From NCBI GenBank assembly GCA_934254825.1, contig CAKQMB010000013.1, positions 1 to 64,000 of the forward strand: a stretch of 64,000 nt of DNA. Direction: 5' to 3'. Numbering within the stretch: position 1 is the first letter of the stretch; each line of letters opens with the position of its first letter. The notes beneath the pieces are model-generated. The model was not told the DNA's origin and ran no database searches. It saw only the letters and a list, made by a program, of their open reading frames with translations. A program made the translations under genes and the position numbers. This document shows, piece by piece, positions 34,495 through 42,436 of this stretch. The DNA comes from an uncultured Clostridia bacterium. Its GTDB lineage: Bacteria > Bacillota > Clostridia > Christensenellales > Borkfalkiaceae.

Positions 34495-34497
34495 TTT

Positions 34498-34516
34498 AAC
34501 GATACTCCGTATCATT
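34498..34516 (-). promoter_or_regulatory. Inverted-repeat operator at the PerR-like gene start point
   Basis: AACGATAC-TCC-GTATCATT pairs at 7 of 8 positions per arm. It sits between the -10 box and the start codon, over the expected transcription start, where a bound repressor would block initiation. It is not a perfect Per box, though TTATAAT adjoins it. Confidence 0.55.
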
Positions 34517-34545
34517 ATAATAACAGAAATTTTGCCGCTTGTCAA
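34517..34545 (-). promoter_or_regulatory. Sigma-A promoter of the PerR-like gene
   Basis: Minus-strand TTGACA (34540-34545) and TATTAT (34517-34522) with a 17 bp spacer. Transcription would start near 34510. Confidence 0.72.
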
Positions 34546-34582
34546 ATCGTAAACCGAAAAATTTTCTGTTCGGCGGAAAAAT

Positions 34583-34897
34583 TCACAAATAGATTTTCTG
34601 CCCGACGTAAATAACGTCCGTTTTGTTGTTCGTTAAAATTTCGAGTTCTCTTTTTTTGTCGCCGCAGGAAAGGCTTTCGGGCGTGTCGTAAGGTTTCACG
34701 ACGTACGGTTTACCTTTCGGCTTTTCTATCAGAAGAAGCTCGCCCGCGCAAGGTTCTTCCGTAAGCATATTGTCGGAGACTATTATCTGTTTTGTGGTTC
34801 CGTACTTTTCGGCTATCGAATTGAGATCTTCGCCTTTTTCGACTCTGCAAATAAATTCGCTTTTAAACTCGCCGACGCTTTTCAATTTCTCACTCAT
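34583..34897 (-). CDS. LysM-domain protein
   Basis: 104 residues with two LysM-like units. The first runs FICRVEKGEDLNSIAEKYGTT to AGELLLIEK, the second YVVKPYDTPESLS to VIYVGQKIYL. There is no signal peptide, so it may be cytoplasmic or a spore/assembly protein rather than a wall enzyme. It stands alone, divergent from the flippase gene, 88 bp ahead of the PerR-like gene on the same strand. Confidence 0.8.
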   Translation of the reverse strand: MSEKLKSVGEFKSEFICRVEKGEDLNSIAEKYGTTKQIIVSDNMLTEEPCAGELLLIEKPKGKPYVVKPYDTPESLSCGDKKRELEILTNNKTDVIYVGQKIYL

Positions 34898-34982
34898 ACT
34901 TTCATTATATTTATAATAAACATTTTATAGAACATTTAGCCTGCGGCTCAGAGGTGAGATTATCAAAAAGGTATTTAAAACG

Positions 34983-36512
34983 GTGATGCTTGTCACCGTG
35001 ATGTCGTGCGCCGAAAGATTTCTCGGCTTTTTATACAGAGTGTTTTTATCCCGCTCGCTCGGATCGGAAGGTCTCGGACTTTATCAGATCGCCCTTTCCG
35101 TTCTCGGTCTTTTTATGACTATAACGTCTTCGGGAATACCGATCACCGTTTCGAGAACGATGATAAAATACCGCGAAGAGGGCAACGCCGAAAGAAACGG
35201 CGGCGTTGTTTTTTCGGGAATTCTGCTTACGCTTTTTATTTCCGTGCCTATAACCCTCGCGGTTTTATTCTCTTTCCCGGGGGTAAATCTGCTTTTTTCC
35301 GACAGCCGCTCCGAGGAACTTTTAAGAATAGTCATTCCGGGGCTTATCATAACTTCCGTATACGCCGTTATAAGAGGAACGTTCTGGGGCAACGAAAGAT
35401 TTATGACGTACAGCATAATCGAGCTGAGCGAAGAAGCCGTTATGGTGATCGTCGGCATAATCCTCGTCAAAAACGCGACCGATTTGTTTGTCGGCGCAAA
35501 GTACGCGATGCTCGCGGTACTTTTGTCTTACGCGTTTTCGTTTACGGCGTCTCTCGTCGCGTATTTTTTCAAAGGCGGAAAACTTTCCTCGCCAAAACGC
35601 GAGCTTAAACCTCTGTTTTCTTCGTCCGCGCCGATAACGTTTATGAAGGCGGCTACGTCTCTTATAAACACGCTCGTTGCCGTGCTTCTGCCCGCAAGGC
35701 TCATCCGTTACGGCATGAGCGAAGCGAGCGCGGTTTCGGAGTTCGGAAAGGTCTTCGGAATGGCGTTCCCGCTTATTTTCATGCCGTCCACGTTTATAGG
35801 ATCGCTCGCGCTCGTTCTCGTTCCCGAGCTTTCCTCGAATTACTATTCCAAAAACTACAAAACGCTGAAAAACAACGTGGAAAAAGCCGTAAAGTTTTCT
35901 GTCTTCACGGCTTCGGTGATTATTCCGATTTTCCTTTTCGCGGGCGAATCTCTCGGCGATATAATTTACGCCGACGCAGTCGCCGGGGCGTACGTTAAAA
36001 AAGGCGCGATGGCAATGCTCCCGATGAGCGTTACCATTATCACGACGAGTATTTTAAACTCCTTAAACAAGGAAAAACAAACTCTTATTTACTATCTTGC
36101 GGGCGCGGCGGTACTCGTTTTATCGATAACGTTCCTGCCGAAATATCTCGGCGTGGACTCGCTCATTTTCGGAATGATATCGAGCTATGCGATAACGGCT
36201 GTGTTTAATCTTATAGAAATAGGCAGGGTCTGCCCCGAAAAACCAAAGCTTGTCGGCTATATAATCGGCGGAGCGTGCATCGCGTTGCCGAGTTACCTCG
36301 CGGGGTATTTTTCGTTCAATATGCTTTCCGCCGTTGTAAACGAATTTCTCGCCGTCTGCATTTCTTCCGCGATCTCGCTTGCGTTTTCGCTCACGTTATT
36401 CTTCGTTTTCTGCCCTCCGACAGACAAGAAGAAAACGGATCAGTCGGAAATTTCCGCTTTCGGGCGGACGACGCGTTTGAACACGGGCAAAAATACGAAC
36501 AAAAGCGCGTAA
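34983..36512 (+). CDS. SpoVB/MATE-like polysaccharide or lipid II flippase
   Basis: At least 509 residues with about 14 membrane helices. FLGFLYRVFLSRSLGSEGLGLYQIA is the SpoVB/MurJ-superfamily N-terminal signature. GTG 34983 or ATG 34986 are the first standard starts, but a strong GAGGTGAG at 34951-34958 points to an earlier ATT or ATC (34959 or 34962) in the same frame, adding IKKVFKT, which fits the basic start of relatives. It may flip undecaprenyl-linked precursors. Its final 24 codons are antisense to the end of the FolT-like gene (73 bp convergent overlap). Confidence 0.88.
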   Translation: MMLVTVMSCAERFLGFLYRVFLSRSLGSEGLGLYQIALSVLGLFMTITSSGIPITVSRTMIKYREEGNAERNGGVVFSGILLTLFISVPITLAVLFSFPGVNLLFSDSRSEELLRIVIPGLIITSVYAVIRGTFWGNERFMTYSIIELSEEAVMVIVGIILVKNATDLFVGAKYAMLAVLLSYAFSFTASLVAYFFKGGKLSSPKRELKPLFSSSAPITFMKAATSLINTLVAVLLPARLIRYGMSEASAVSEFGKVFGMAFPLIFMPSTFIGSLALVLVPELSSNYYSKNYKTLKNNVEKAVKFSVFTASVIIPIFLFAGESLGDIIYADAVAGAYVKKGAMAMLPMSVTIITTSILNSLNKEKQTLIYYLAGAAVLVLSITFLPKYLGVDSLIFGMISSYAITAVFNLIEIGRVCPEKPKLVGYIIGGACIALPSYLAGYFSFNMLSAVVNEFLAVCISSAISLAFSLTLFFVFCPPTDKKKTDQSEISAFGRTTRLNTGKNTNKSA

Positions 36513-37105
36513 TTCGCAACGCTGTTCCATATCTGCCCTTTAAAAAACAGTCTGTACAAAAGGTATATGAAAAATCCCGTGTTTCCGCCGAAATTTTTTG
36601 CGGAATACTCCGAAAACGCTTTCATAAAACCCGTAACGTACTTATTGTAAAGATAAAAACCGACGGAATTTATCGTCGCCGTACACAAAACGAACGTTAC
36701 GACGACGTACAAAGCTATTTTAAGATACAATTTTCCGTAAGAGGAAGTCGCTCCGCGCTCGAAATCGGAAGCGAAAACAAGCCCCGCGACGAGCGCGAAA
36801 AGTCCTGTGGAAATGCCTACCCACGGCATATAAAGCTGACCCCAGCTATTGAACACATACCCTACGAAATCGCCGAAAATACATGACAAAAAGCCTGCGA
36901 GAGGTCCTAAAAACACGCCCGTTACCGCGGAAACGAAAATCGTGAGAGAATACTGAATATCGAACAATTTGAATTCGAGAAACATATTGGTTACGACCGA
37001 TAACGCCGTGAAAACGGCTATCGCCGCGATTTTCTTCGCGCGGGACGAGTTTCTGAACCGCTCCGAAAACATAAATTTGTTAAAGGTTGCCGAAAATTTT
37101 TGCAT
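36440..37105 (-). CDS. folT: ECF transporter S component, FolT-like (folate)
   Basis: 221 residues from ATG 37105, which has AAGGAG 8 bases upstream. About six membrane helices; KKIAAIAVFTALSVVTNMFL and SAVTGVFLGPLAGFLSCIFGDFVGY are typical of vitamin-binding S components. Assignment to folate is supported by the leader, which resembles a tetrahydrofolate riboswitch. It would capture folate and join a shared ECF energising module encoded elsewhere. Its 3' end overlaps the flippase gene on the other strand. Confidence 0.75.
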   Translation of the reverse strand: MQKFSATFNKFMFSERFRNSSRAKKIAAIAVFTALSVVTNMFLEFKLFDIQYSLTIFVSAVTGVFLGPLAGFLSCIFGDFVGYVFNSWGQLYMPWVGISTGLFALVAGLVFASDFERGATSSYGKLYLKIALYVVVTFVLCTATINSVGFYLYNKYVTGFMKAFSEYSAKNFGGNTGFFIYLLYRLFFKGQIWNSVANYALLFVFLPVFKRVVRPKAEISD

Positions 37106-37111
37106 AAAAAA

Positions 37112-37134
37112 AACTCCTTTTTTAAAGTGGAGTT
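37112..37134 (-). promoter_or_regulatory. Ribosome-site-sequestering hairpin before folT
   Basis: On the minus strand AACTCC pairs with GGAGTT, which is the Shine-Dalgarno itself, leaving an 11-base loop. The T-run after the stem could also terminate transcription. This is a plausible expression platform for the upstream riboswitch. Confidence 0.6.
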
Positions 37135-37204
37135 CCAAGAAAAAGGGGTGATTGCCGAAGTCCGCCGTATAAAAACGGCAAAAGCGGCAAACGACCGTGA
37201 TTTT

Positions 37205-37411
37205 GCATTGGATGCGTCGGAAAATCGCAAGACGAGGTTTTCGGTTTTATCCCGTTTTTCGGTTTTTATCCCGTTTTTTCGGTTTAATCCCGTTTTTCGG
37301 TTTAATCACGGTTTGGGGCTTTTACGCCTTTAACCGCGAACGCAAACCCGCCTTTTCGCGCATATTCAACATCCCGTTATATGCTACTTGACGCTTTCCG
37401 TACTACTCTGC
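37205..37411 (-). ncRNA. Tetrahydrofolate riboswitch-like leader with an insert
   Basis: Read on the minus strand, the 5' half matches the THF class from memory: AGAGTAG, then GCGTCAAGT, a GCATAT/ATATGC stem (37379-37384 with 37360-37365) with GGGATG in its loop (37370-37375), then GCGAA and GCGTTCGCGGT (about 37333-37343). The 3' half is found only after about 108 extra bases: TTTTCCG (37218-37224), which pairs with CGGAAA of the 5' strand, then GCATCC (37210-37215), which pairs with the loop GGGATG. The closing stem P1 is short (GCA/TGC). The usual length is about 90-100 nt, here about 207. Confidence 0.62.
37242..37316. repeat. 18-20 bp tandem repeat inside the folT leader
   Basis: About 3.5 copies of CGGTTTWATCCCGTTTTT begin at 37242, 37260, 37280 and 37298 (last one degenerate). 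The array lies wholly within the extra segment of the riboswitch-like leader. Confidence 0.9.
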
Positions 37412-37546
37412 TTTATTTAATTTTTTCTTCACGATTATATCGCCTTGCGGCGGCATTGTCAATCGTTTTTTACGGGTTGCCCGAAAAATTTTTTTCTTGA
37501 TTTTGCGGGTTGCCCGAATTTTTTTCGGGCAACCCGCAATTTAAAA
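37412..37546. other. Gene-free stretch between folT leader and rsfS
   Basis: This holds a 16 bp perfect hairpin (TTGCGGGTTGCCCGAA/TTCGGGCAACCCGCAA, 37503-37539) and a third partial copy GGGTTGCCCGAA near 37477. Neither side of the hairpin has a long T-run directly after it, so it may slow or process the rsfS transcript rather than act as a classic terminator. No coding sequence is seen. Confidence 0.6.
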
Positions 37547-37891
37547 TCAGTCGATTTTTTCTTCGTTGTTTCCGTCCGACCAAAGTCTTTCGAGATGATA
37601 GAAAAGGCGCATATCGTCGTTGAAAACGTGCAAAATCACGTCGCCGAAATCGACGACGACCCATCTGCCTTCGTCCATACCCTCTTTTCTGCGTACTTCT
37701 CCGCCGTTTTTCTCGACTTCGTCGATAGCATAGTCCGCGAGCGCGCGAACCTGCGTGGACGATTTTCCGCTGCAAATTATGAAATAGTCGGCGAGAACGG
37801 TTTTCTCTTTAACGTCGAGTTTAACGATATCGTAAGCCTTTTTTGCCGACAAAACGTCGCATATTATCTTTGCTTTTTCAGTTGCTTCCAT
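37547..37891 (-). CDS. rsfS: Ribosomal silencing factor RsfS
   Basis: 114 residues of the RsfS/Iojap family. DVKEKTVLADYFIICSGKSSTQVRAL, EGMDEGRWVVVDFGDVILHVF and FYHLERLW are the family hallmarks. It binds ribosomal protein L14 and blocks subunit joining under starvation. Its start overlaps the NadD-YqeK gene by 14 bp, the usual coupled arrangement. Confidence 0.96.
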   Translation of the reverse strand: MEATEKAKIICDVLSAKKAYDIVKLDVKEKTVLADYFIICSGKSSTQVRALADYAIDEVEKNGGEVRRKEGMDEGRWVVVDFGDVILHVFNDDMRLFYHLERLWSDGNNEEKID

Positions 37892-39029
37892 TTGTTGTCT
37901 CCTGTTTGAAATAATAATCGTAAGCTTTTTGGGTCAGATCGCAGATCGGTCTTCCCGATTCCTTAACGAAATCGAGCGAGCGGCAAAGCGCAGCCTTAAA
38001 GCCGTTTTCGAAATTTTCTTTCGTTATTTGTCTTAATTTCTCCACGCCGTCGTAATTTCTGCCCCGTTCCAGCATATCCGCGGTGAAAATTATCTTGCCT
38101 AAAAGGGTCATATTTTCCTTTCCCGTGGTGTGATAACGGATAGCGTCGACAACCTCTTCGTCGCCCACATCGAGGACTTTTTCGGCAATGTACGCGCCGA
38201 CGTACTGATGAACGACGGGTTCGGGCGTGCCGAGCGGAATTTCGCACTCGGGGAAGTCCGCGGCGTTCAAATATTTACCCGAGTCGTGCAAAAGCGCGGC
38301 GAGAAGAGCTTTGTTTTGCGGTACGCCCTCTTTCTTCGCAAGATCCTTTGCCATAAGCATAACGCCGAGCGTATGTTCTATTCTTTTCGGCTTTTCGTTC
38401 TCCCTTACGAACGTGAAAAACTTGTCGGGTTTATACACCGAATGTCCGCCTATATATTCGTTAACGGCACTTTTCAGCATACCATCGGTCGAAAGTCCGA
38501 GGAGAATTCCGAGCTTGATTTCGGTGCTTGAAAGTTCCTTTCCGACGTAATTCAAAGCGTAAGCCTTTCTCCCGAAATCACGCTCGAAACGACTTAACGT
38601 CACCTCTTTTTTCTCGTCGTCGCCCGTTCTTTCGCAAAGCAGCGGCGTGGCGCAGGCTAAAATGCGTTCGGGATTTTTCCAGGTTTTAAACGACGCGAGC
38701 ATGTCCGTTCCCATAAGAAAAAGTATTTCCTTGTCGGGATAAACGCCTTTTAAATATTCGAGCGTTTCGAACGAATAGCTTTTACCTCCCTTTTTTATCT
38801 CGTAATCGGAAATTTCCGCGTTCAAATCCCCGAAGGACAGACGGCACATTTCCATTCTGTCGCTGTCGGAAGCTTTAAAAAAAGTGTCCTTATGCGGAGG
38901 AGCGGAAGTCGGCATAACCACGGCTTTGACCGCGCCCGTTTCCTCTATCGCCGCTTTAAGTTCGGCGATATGCTCGGTATGCGGCGGATCGAACGTTCCG
39001 CCGAAAAAAATGATTTTTTCTTTCATAGC
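37878..39029 (-). CDS. nadD: NadD nicotinate-nucleotide adenylyltransferase fused to YqeK-type HD hydrolase
   Basis: 383 residues from ATG 39029; a GTG six codons earlier is possible. Residues about 1-200 are NadD: IIFFGGTFDPPHTEH (a variant of the HxGH nucleotide-binding motif, with Glu in place of Gly), VVMPTSAPPHK and ELSSTEIK. Residues about 205-383 are a YqeK HD domain: HTLGVMLMAKDLA, ALLHDSGKYL, PVVHQYVGAYIA and YHTTGKENM. YqeK hydrolyses diadenosine tetraphosphate. In most Firmicutes they are adjacent separate genes; here they form one chain, so both steps would be made in equal amounts. Confidence 0.92.
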   Translation of the reverse strand, partial: AMKEKIIFFGGTFDPPHTEHIAELKAAIEETGAVKAVVMPTSAPPHKDTFFKASDSDRMEMCRLSFGDLNAEISDYEIKKGGKSYSFETLEYLKGVYPDKEILFLMGTDMLASFKTWKNPERILACATPLLCERTGDDEKKEVTLSRFERDFGRKAYALNYVGKELSSTEIKLGILLGLSTDGMLKSAVNEYIGGHSVYKPDKFFTFVRENEKPKRIEHTLGVMLMAKDLAKKEGVPQNKALLAALLHDSGKYLNAADFPECEIPLGTPEPVVHQYVGAYIAEKVLDVGDEEVVDAIRYHTTGKENMTLLGKIIFTADMLERGRNYDGVEKLRQITKENFENGFKAALCRSLDFVKESGRPICDLTQKAYDYYFKQETTNGSN

Positions 39030-39101
39030 TTTTCTGTATTTTAACACGAAATCGAAAAATTTACAAGTTTATAACGCTCGTTTGAGGTCGATAATAATAT
39101 T

Positions 39102-39899
39102 ATGAGTAAGTTTAAGATTTCTTATATTTCGGACTGTATATTCGTTTTCTTCTTTTCTTTCGCGATTTTTTTCGCGCCCGTTTCTTTTTTTATAAAAAGA
39201 AAAATCCTCGCCGCGATCGTAGCTTTTTTCGCCGCGGTTATTCCTCTCGCGATTTTCGTTTTCGTTTCGAGGAAGAAGTTCGGCAGACTTGCCGTCAAGA
39301 AAAACGAAGAGGAAGAATACGAGCGGACAAAAAACGCGTTTTTGCTTTCAACCGACGATTTTATCGATAAAACGATGCTCGTACTTCTGAAAAAAATAAA
39401 AATACAGGCGAGAAAGCAAAAGGATTGTTTTATTCTGCCCGAGAACGAACGCGCGTTTTACAAATTTTCGTCCCGCCCCGTCGGCGCGGACGATCTGATA
39501 CGGGCTTACAAGTCGACCCCCGCGAAATGCTCGGTTATCTTTTTCGCCGTATCTTTCGACGATTACGCTTTTTCGTTCGCCAAAAACTTGGGAATGAGAA
39601 TGAAGCTCGTCGATTTTCCGAAGCTTTATTTTCTCCTGAAAGAAAACGAATGTCTCCCGCCGCTCGGAAAAAGCGAAGACAGCGTTTCTCCGAAAAAAAG
39701 AATAAAAATTTTAGCGCTATTTACCGCCGCTTTCGATAAAAAAAAGGCAAGAACGTTTGCCTTTTACGGAATTCTGACCTTAATTCTCGGTCGGTTTTCC
39801 TTTTATCCCGTTTATTACACCGTCGTCGGGTGTCTGTTTCTGATTTACGCCGTCGTGACGAAATTCTTCGCGCCGAGACCCGAGCCGGAAAAAATCTGA
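39102..39899 (+). CDS. Unknown membrane protein with central soluble domain
   Basis: 265 residues. Two N-terminal helices (about 9-30 and 35-55) and two C-terminal helices (about 215-255) flank a cytoplasmic domain with CFILPENERAFYKFSSRPVG and FFAVSFDDYAFSFAKNLGM. The central part vaguely recalls restriction-endonuclease-like folds, but no catalytic motif is clear. It lies on the opposite strand between yhbY and nadD, splitting a conserved gene order. A 19 bp tandem repeat covers its stop codon. Confidence 0.75.
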   Translation: MSKFKISYISDCIFVFFFSFAIFFAPVSFFIKRKILAAIVAFFAAVIPLAIFVFVSRKKFGRLAVKKNEEEEYERTKNAFLLSTDDFIDKTMLVLLKKIKIQARKQKDCFILPENERAFYKFSSRPVGADDLIRAYKSTPAKCSVIFFAVSFDDYAFSFAKNLGMRMKLVDFPKLYFLLKENECLPPLGKSEDSVSPKKRIKILALFTAAFDKKKARTFAFYGILTLILGRFSFYPVYYTVVGCLFLIYAVVTKFFAPRPEPEKI

Positions 39900-39930
39900 A
39901 ACGGATTTAATAATCTGAAACGGATTTAAT
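39893..39930. repeat. 19 bp tandem repeat spanning a stop codon
   Basis: Two perfect copies of AATCTGAAACGGATTTAAT (39893-39911 and 39912-39930), then a degenerate third. The first copy includes the TGA stop of the membrane-protein gene. Confidence 0.92.
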
Positions 39931-39958
39931 AATTTGAACCGCAAAATCGGATTTAAAC

Positions 39959-40252
39959 TTAAAACTCGATATGCTTTGCGTTTTCCTTTTGACTGTATCT
40001 GTAAAGCACGACTTTATGTCCGATAATGCAGACGATTTCGGCTTTGAGCTTTTCCGCGAGTTCGGAAGCGATATCCGAAATATCGTCCTCGGCGTTATTT
40101 AAAACGGTGACTTTTATAAGTTCTCTTTTTTCGAGCGCGTCCGAAAGACCGCTTATCATGTTATCGCTTACGCCGCCCTTTCCTACCTGACCTATGGGTT
40201 CTTCGTTTTGCGCGAGCGAGCGAAGTTTGCTTCTCTGTTTTGTCGTAAACAT
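39959..40252 (-). CDS. yhbY: YhbY-family (CRM domain) RNA-binding protein
   Basis: 97 residues from ATG 40252 with AAGGA 6 bases upstream. KQRSKLRSLAQNEEPIGQVGKGGVSDNMI and ELIKVTVLNN are the CRM fold signature, with the GxxG loop VGKGG. It binds pre-50S ribosomal particles. It follows obg, as in many Firmicutes. Confidence 0.93.
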   Translation of the reverse strand: MFTTKQRSKLRSLAQNEEPIGQVGKGGVSDNMISGLSDALEKRELIKVTVLNNAEDDISDIASELAEKLKAEIVCIIGHKVVLYRYSQKENAKHIEF

Positions 40253-40396
40253 ATTATTCCTTATTTCTCCTGTAATTTTCGTCACAATTAAGCCGCCTGC
40301 CGAGCCGAAACCCGAGCCTGCCGCCCCGCCGCCGAAGTCTCCGAAGTCTTCAAAATCCCCAAAGCCTACAAAGCCGCGGCTTTTAAAATCGATACG

Positions 40397-41665
40397 TTAA
40401 TCGATATAATCGAACGCGATATCGCCGATAAGCACGGTGTCGCCGTCCTTCGCGCCTTTCTTTCTCAGAGCGTCGATAACGCCGTAGCGGCGAAGGGTTT
40501 TCTGCATATACGCGATAGAGTCCATATCGTCCAGAACGACGTTTCTTTCCAGAAGTTTGACGATAGGTCCTTCCACGGCGTAAACGTTGTCGGCTTCGTC
40601 GTAAGTGACGGTATATTTTCTCGGATCTTCTTTTTCGTAAGAAAACTCCTCGAATTCGAGAGGTTTGGGCGCGGGAAGAGTCGAAAGAATTTCGACTATT
40701 CTTTTCACCACGTCTTTAAGTCCGTCGCCGCTGACCGCGGTCACGGGGAAAATCTCTCTTCTGTAATTAAGCTTCTTTTTGAATATTTTTATATTTTCTT
40801 CCGCGCCGTAAACGTCGCATTTATTTAAAACGACGATCTGCGGGCGTTTTGCGAGTTCTCTGCTGTATTTTCTCAGTTCCGCGTTGATTTTCTTGTAATC
40901 CTCGTAAGGATCTCTGCCCTCGCTGCCCGAAATATCCACGACGTGAACGAGAACTCTCGTCCTTTCGATATGTCTTAAAAATTCCGTGCCGAGCCCCGTC
41001 CCCTCGGACGCGCCCTCGATAAGCCCGGGAATATCGGCGCAGACGAAATTGTCGTCGTAGTATTTAACTACGCCGAGATTGGGCGTGAGTGTGGTGAAAT
41101 GGTAGTTCGCAATCTTCGGTCTCGCAGCCGAAATCTTCGATAAAATCGTAGATTTTCCGACGTTCGGAAAACCGATTAACCCCACGTCCGCAATGGTTTT
41201 AAGTTCGAGAATGACTTTTCTCATTTCGGTTTTTTCGCCCGTCTGAGAAAAATGCGGGGCGCGGCGGCGACTCGTACAGAAATGGACGTTGCCTTTTCCG
41301 CCGTTACCGCCCTCCAAAACGAGGTGCTTCTGCCCGTCGTAATAAATGTCGCAGATAATTTTGCCCGTTTCTCTGTCCTTTACGACAGTTCCGAGCGGAA
41401 CCGCGATATACACGTCCTCGCCGTTTTTGCCGTGGCAGTTGTTAGGCTCGCCCTTTCCGCCGTTTTCCGCGACGAATTTTCTCTTATACATAAAATCGAT
41501 AAGGCTGCTTTTGTGGCGATCGCCGATAAAATATATGCTTCCGCCCTTTCCGCCGTCTCCGCCGTCCGGTCCGCCGTTGGAAACCCCTTTATACCTTAAA
41601 AACGAGGTCATTCCGTCGCCGCCGTCGCCCGATTTTAAAAACAAACTCTCTTTATCTACAAACAT
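40397..41665 (-). CDS. obg: GTPase Obg/CgtA
   Basis: 422 residues with the full three-domain layout. The glycine-rich Obg domain (1-155) starts with LKSGDGGDGMTSFLRYKG. The G domain has GFPNVGKSTILSKIS (P-loop), DIPGLIEGASEGTGLG and NKCD. The C-terminal OCT domain (about 340-422) ends VLIGDIAFDYID. It acts in large ribosomal subunit assembly and stress control. It starts 2 bp after nth ends. Its stop is followed in frame by a Gly/Phe-rich stretch (see findings). Confidence 0.97.
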   Translation of the reverse strand: MFVDKESLFLKSGDGGDGMTSFLRYKGVSNGGPDGGDGGKGGSIYFIGDRHKSSLIDFMYKRKFVAENGGKGEPNNCHGKNGEDVYIAVPLGTVVKDRETGKIICDIYYDGQKHLVLEGGNGGKGNVHFCTSRRRAPHFSQTGEKTEMRKVILELKTIADVGLIGFPNVGKSTILSKISAARPKIANYHFTTLTPNLGVVKYYDDNFVCADIPGLIEGASEGTGLGTEFLRHIERTRVLVHVVDISGSEGRDPYEDYKKINAELRKYSRELAKRPQIVVLNKCDVYGAEENIKIFKKKLNYRREIFPVTAVSGDGLKDVVKRIVEILSTLPAPKPLEFEEFSYEKEDPRKYTVTYDEADNVYAVEGPIVKLLERNVVLDDMDSIAYMQKTLRRYGVIDALRKKGAKDGDTVLIGDIAFDYID

Positions 41666-41667
41666 CG

Positions 41668-42321
41668 TTATTCCTTAATTTTTATCCTTTTCGCTTTTGA
41701 TTTATTCTCTTCGCAAAGCTCTTTTATCGGGCAGGTTCCGCATTCGGGATTTCTCGCCTTGCAAGCGTTTCTGCCGTGATAAATAAGCGCGTGGTGCATT
41801 CTGCCCCATAAGTTTTCGGGGAAAATTTTCATTAAGCCCTTCTCCACTTCGAGCGGGGTTTTGCCTTTCGCAAGCCCTGTGCGGTTCGACACTCTGAAAA
41901 CGTGCGTGTCCACGGCTATCGCCGCTTTTTTGAACGCAACGCTCCCCACTACGTTAGCGGTTTTTCTCCCCACCCCGTCGAGAGATCGCAGATCGTCCAT
42001 ATCCTCGGGAACTTTTCCGCCGAATTTTTCGACGATATCTTTCGAAGCCGAAATTATATTCGCGGCTTTCGAGCGATAAAGCCCGCACGAATAAATATAT
42101 TTTTCGAGCTTGTCCGCTCCGAGCGCGACCATTTTTTCGGGAGTGTCCGCAACCTTGAAAAGTTCCGCCGTGACTTTATTCACGCGTTCGTCCGTACACT
42201 GCGCCGACAAAATCACCGCAACTAAAAGCTCGTAAGGACTATTGAATTTTAATGCCGGGTTCGGATTTGGGTAAGCCTCGATGAGCTTTTCCGAAATCAA
42301 AGCCGCCGTTTTTTTATTCAT
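41668..42321 (-). CDS. nth: Endonuclease III
   Basis: 217 residues from ATG 42321. The helix-hairpin-helix is LRSLDGVGRKTANVV, the catalytic Lys lies in it (GRKTA) and the catalytic Asp in AIAVDTHVFRV. The iron-sulfur cluster Cys pattern is CKARNPECGTCPIKELC, complete. It removes oxidised pyrimidines from DNA. The linkage to obg is by 2 bp spacing only. Confidence 0.97.
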   Translation of the reverse strand: MNKKTAALISEKLIEAYPNPNPALKFNSPYELLVAVILSAQCTDERVNKVTAELFKVADTPEKMVALGADKLEKYIYSCGLYRSKAANIISASKDIVEKFGGKVPEDMDDLRSLDGVGRKTANVVGSVAFKKAAIAVDTHVFRVSNRTGLAKGKTPLEVEKGLMKIFPENLWGRMHHALIYHGRNACKARNPECGTCPIKELCEENKSKAKRIKIKE

Positions 42322-42436
42322 AAGCGAAGACAGCGGCAAGGTATTCCGCTTTTTATGTTAAGCGATAAATCAAACCTTGCCGCATATATGATAACATAAA
42401 ACGACGTTTTTTTCAATCGATTAAACGCCGATTTTA

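Noticed and set aside
34498..34516. Classical Fur box
   Set aside because: Spacing and sequence (AACGATAC-TCC-GTATCATT) do not match the GATAATGATAATCATTATC consensus; kept only as a generic operator candidate.
37878..37891. Frameshift artefact between nadD/yqeK and rsfS
   Set aside because: A 14 bp overlap of genes in different frames with complete domains on both sides is ordinary translational coupling.
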